In this document: piece by piece, positions 32,144 to 34,220 of the stretch
Layout of the letters: each line of letters begins with the position of its first letter
Numbering within the stretch: position 1 is the stretch's first letter
Source: TMED109 sp002171375
GTDB taxonomy: Bacteria; Pseudomonadota; Alphaproteobacteria; TMED109
Assembly (NCBI GenBank): GCA_965657505.1
Contig: CBFHON010000012.1
Span: 1-34,220 of the forward strand
Reading direction: 5' to 3'
Length of the DNA stretch: 34,220 nucleotides
The notes under the pieces: generated by a model
What the model saw: the letters and a program-made list of their open reading frames with translations, nothing else
The model's database searches: none
What the model was told of the DNA's origin: nothing
Made by a program: the position numbers and the translations under genes

Positions 32144-33418
32144 GTGAAATATTTTTTTATTTTTATGTTTTTATTTTTAATTTCTTGTGCAACCGAAAAG
32201 TTTATGCCGGAGGAAGTAATTATTATTGACGATGACCAATCCGTGGAAGAAGAAAATAAAGAAGAGGCAATAGAAGAAAAAGAAGACACTCAAAATATAG
32301 AAATTGTAGAAGAAAAAAAGTTAAAAAATATAGAAATAAATGAAAGTAAAAAAATTCAAAAGCTTGTAAAAAAAGAAGAAAAAAAAGAAGTTAAGGATAC
32401 TTTATTAGAAAATATAGTGAAAATAGGAATTTTACTTCCTTTATCGGGAGAGAATAAAAAATTAGGTATATCAATTTCCCATGCCTTAGAGATGGCATTA
32501 TTTGAAACAAAGTCTATAAATATTCAGTTATTATTTAAGGACTCAGGAGAAAGCTTAGAAAAGGCTATTCAGGCTGCCATTGAACTAGAACAAGAAGGTG
32601 CAGCTTTAATAATTGGACCTATTTTTGCTTTCCAAGCTTCAGAAATAAGAAAGAATATTAGTGAACATATACCTATTTTTTCTTTTACAAATGATGGAAC
32701 AGTAAAAAAAGAAGGTCTTTGGGCATTAGGTTTTTCTCCTAAACAACAAGTAAGAGCCATATTTAATGAGATGAAATTTCATTCTATAACTAATATCTCT
32801 TTAATTGTTCCCAAAAGTATTTATGGAGACATTATTTTACAAGAAAGTAGAAAGGCCAGCATTCTCAATAATATTAAAATTAATCATATGTATAGGTATG
32901 ATAAAAAAGCTAAAGACTTTTCTAAATTCAGTATGACCTTTAATAAGGAGAACTTCATAAAGGATAATGGATTATTAATTGTTGCATCTGGAAAACAACT
33001 TAAAGAAATATCATCTAGGGCCCAATATAGAGGAATAGACCCTAAAGAAATAAAATTTTTCGGCATATCTGGATGGAATAATCATGAAATTTTAGGAGAG
33101 CCAGCATTATTAGGTGGATATTTCGTAGCTGCGCAGCAATTTTCTTATGAGACATTTGTTTCTAGGTATTTCAGGCTATATGATGAGGTCCCAAATGAAA
33201 TAAGTGGTTTAGGCTATGACATATTAGCTCTATTATCTGTGGGATTAAAAAATTCAAAAACTACTCAACAGTTATTAAATTTTCTGACAAGCCCTTCAGG
33301 CTTTAATGGCATCTTTGGTTTTTTTAAAGTAGATAGTAATGGCGGAGTTTATAGAAAGTTTGTTTCATATGAAGTTATGAAAAGAAATTTTGTAAAGAAA
33401 CGAGATATAATGCCTTAA
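32144..33418 (+). CDS. LppC-like lipoprotein (penicillin-binding protein activator family)
   Basis: The start is a GTG at 32144 giving VKYFFIFMFLFLISC, with a lipobox cysteine at residue 15. Reading back to 31937 would add 69 unlikely residues antisense to rsmI. A strongly acidic/basic E/K-rich linker (residues about 22-90) follows, probably spanning the periplasm. A periplasmic-binding-protein-like domain with VKIGILLPLSGENKKLG and GAALIIGPIFAFQASEI covers the rest to residue 424. LppC/LpoA proteins stimulate peptidoglycan synthases. The alphaproteobacterial position next to rsmI and hemW fits. Confidence 0.87.
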   Translation: MKYFFIFMFLFLISCATEKFMPEEVIIIDDDQSVEEENKEEAIEEKEDTQNIEIVEEKKLKNIEINESKKIQKLVKKEEKKEVKDTLLENIVKIGILLPLSGENKKLGISISHALEMALFETKSINIQLLFKDSGESLEKAIQAAIELEQEGAALIIGPIFAFQASEIRKNISEHIPIFSFTNDGTVKKEGLWALGFSPKQQVRAIFNEMKFHSITNISLIVPKSIYGDIILQESRKASILNNIKINHMYRYDKKAKDFSKFSMTFNKENFIKDNGLLIVASGKQLKEISSRAQYRGIDPKEIKFFGISGWNNHEILGEPALLGGYFVAAQQFSYETFVSRYFRLYDEVPNEISGLGYDILALLSVGLKNSKTTQQLLNFLTSPSGFNGIFGFFKVDSNGGVYRKFVSYEVMKRNFVKKRDIMP

Positions 33419-33419
33419 T

Positions 33420-34220
33420 TTATAATATTAAATTATTAGTAATATAATTCAAAATAGGAAATCCTTTATTTGTAACTTTTAGCAATGAATCAGTCTCATC
33501 TATCAAATTTAATTCTTTAAATTTTCTTAATTCATTTTCATTAAGAATATCATTATTGGAATTAATGCTTAATTTGTTAAAAGCTTCTTTTATATCTATT
33601 CCCTTGGTTAACCTTAGGCTAGTTAATAAAATTTCTTGTGCTCTTTCAATATTGGATATTTCTTTATTTAGATATAAGGAGCTCTTTTTTTTTAAATTTT
33701 TATTAAGCCATATTTTTGGTGCAGAAAATTTATGACTCGCATACCATTTATTATCAAGTATCAAACGGCCATGAGCTCCAGGGCCTATTCCACAATATTC
33801 TGATCCTTCCCAGATTTTATAGTTATGAACACATTCTGAGTTTTTAAAAGCATAATTTGATACTTCATATTTTTTAAGGTGAGCTTGGCTAAGCAGCTCA
33901 TCTGTCATATTGTACAAATTTAAAAGGGTCTTCTCAGGAGGTAGTTCAAACTTCTTGTCTCTATATGATGCGTAGAAAGGAGTTCCTTTCTCAATAGTTA
34001 ATTGATAAGCTGAAATATGTTCTCCTGATATTTGGATTGCTTCGTTGAGCTCTTTTTCCCACATTTTTTCATTATGGTCCGGTAGACCATATATTAAATC
34101 AAAAGAAACTCTTTTAAAAATATTTTTTGCAGTTTCTAGAGCCTTTAAACCATTTTTAACAGAATGATTTCTACCTAAAAATTTTAGTGAATTATTATTT
34201 AAAGACTGAAAGCCTAAAGA
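33420..34220 (-). CDS. hemW: HemW-like radical SAM protein (oxygen-independent coproporphyrinogen oxidase homologue), partial
   Basis: The frame stays open to the window edge, so the N-terminal CxxxCxxC radical SAM motif is outside and the ATG at 34064 is internal. The visible part starts with LGFQSLNNNSLKFLGR and continues through FDLIYGLPDHN, SAYQLTIEKGTPF, YEVSNYAF and YCGIGPGAHGR to a C-terminal HemN_C region of about 90 residues. HemW is thought to deliver heme and is not a true HemN oxidase. Its stop lies 1 base from the lppC-like stop. The window captures about 267 codons. Confidence 0.93.
   Translation of the reverse strand, partial: SLGFQSLNNNSLKFLGRNHSVKNGLKALETAKNIFKRVSFDLIYGLPDHNEKMWEKELNEAIQISGEHISAYQLTIEKGTPFYASYRDKKFELPPEKTLLNLYNMTDELLSQAHLKKYEVSNYAFKNSECVHNYKIWEGSEYCGIGPGAHGRLILDNKWYASHKFSAPKIWLNKNLKKKSSLYLNKEISNIERAQEILLTSLRLTKGIDIKEAFNKLSINSNNDILNENELRKFKELNLIDETDSLLKVTNKGFPILNYITNNLIL

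Noticed and set aside
1..34220. CRISPR arrays, tRNA or rRNA genes, insertion sequences, toxin-antitoxin or defence genes
   Set aside because: None were seen on reading either strand; no spaced repeats, cloverleaf-like segments or transposase motifs.

Overview
The window comes from an AT-rich alphaproteobacterial chromosome, probably a small-genome marine lineage. The backbone gene order is the alphaproteobacterial origin neighbourhood: holA / parB-parA-rsmG-mnmG-mnmE ... rho-hemJ-hemH-hemE | PPSR-aroE-coaE-dnaQ ... Tim44-mltA ... smr / hisB-hisH-GNAT-hisA-hisF-hisE. Coding sequence is dense, many genes overlap by a few bases, and no tRNA, rRNA, CRISPR or insertion sequence was seen. The lineage (SAR11-, HIMB59- or AEGEAN-169-like) cannot be fixed from this sequence alone.

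Origin and partition region (1-17471). The hemE-PPSR intergenic region (about 17249-17471) looks like the replication origin. It has two exact DnaA boxes in the same orientation and then a very AT-rich stretch, and it sits in the hemE/RP001-homologue gap where the Caulobacter and Rickettsia origins lie. Housekeeping genes point away from it on both sides. ParA and ParB are about 15 kb away, and two parS palindromes flank mnmE.

Inserted block 1 (about 6150-13324). Between mnmE and rho lie seven accessory genes. A dienelactone-hydrolase-family enzyme and a quinone oxidoreductase are followed by two divergent operons: porin - FMN-binding protein - PepSY membrane protein on the minus strand, and imelysin (IrpA type) - diheme DUF1111 protein on the plus strand. 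The 302-base gap between the operons holds two nearly identical divergent promoters with Fur-box-like operators. I infer an iron-controlled envelope system using a porin, covalent flavin and c-type heme, with no TonB receptor in the block. This is the most novel part of the window.

Plus-strand arm (17472-29670). It carries PPSR, aroE, coaE, dnaQ, a Tim44-domain protein and mltA. A second insertion follows: an exported cyclase-family protein with an elaborate leader, and an FMN-dependent alpha-hydroxy-acid dehydrogenase. Then come smr, a compact histidine operon containing a GNAT gene, and a HIT protein. maf, secB, fxsA and yraN, often found at these junctions in relatives, are absent here.

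Right end (29667-34220). A minus-strand group rsmI - BON lipoprotein - gshB faces a plus-strand LppC-like lipoprotein gene. The window ends inside hemW.
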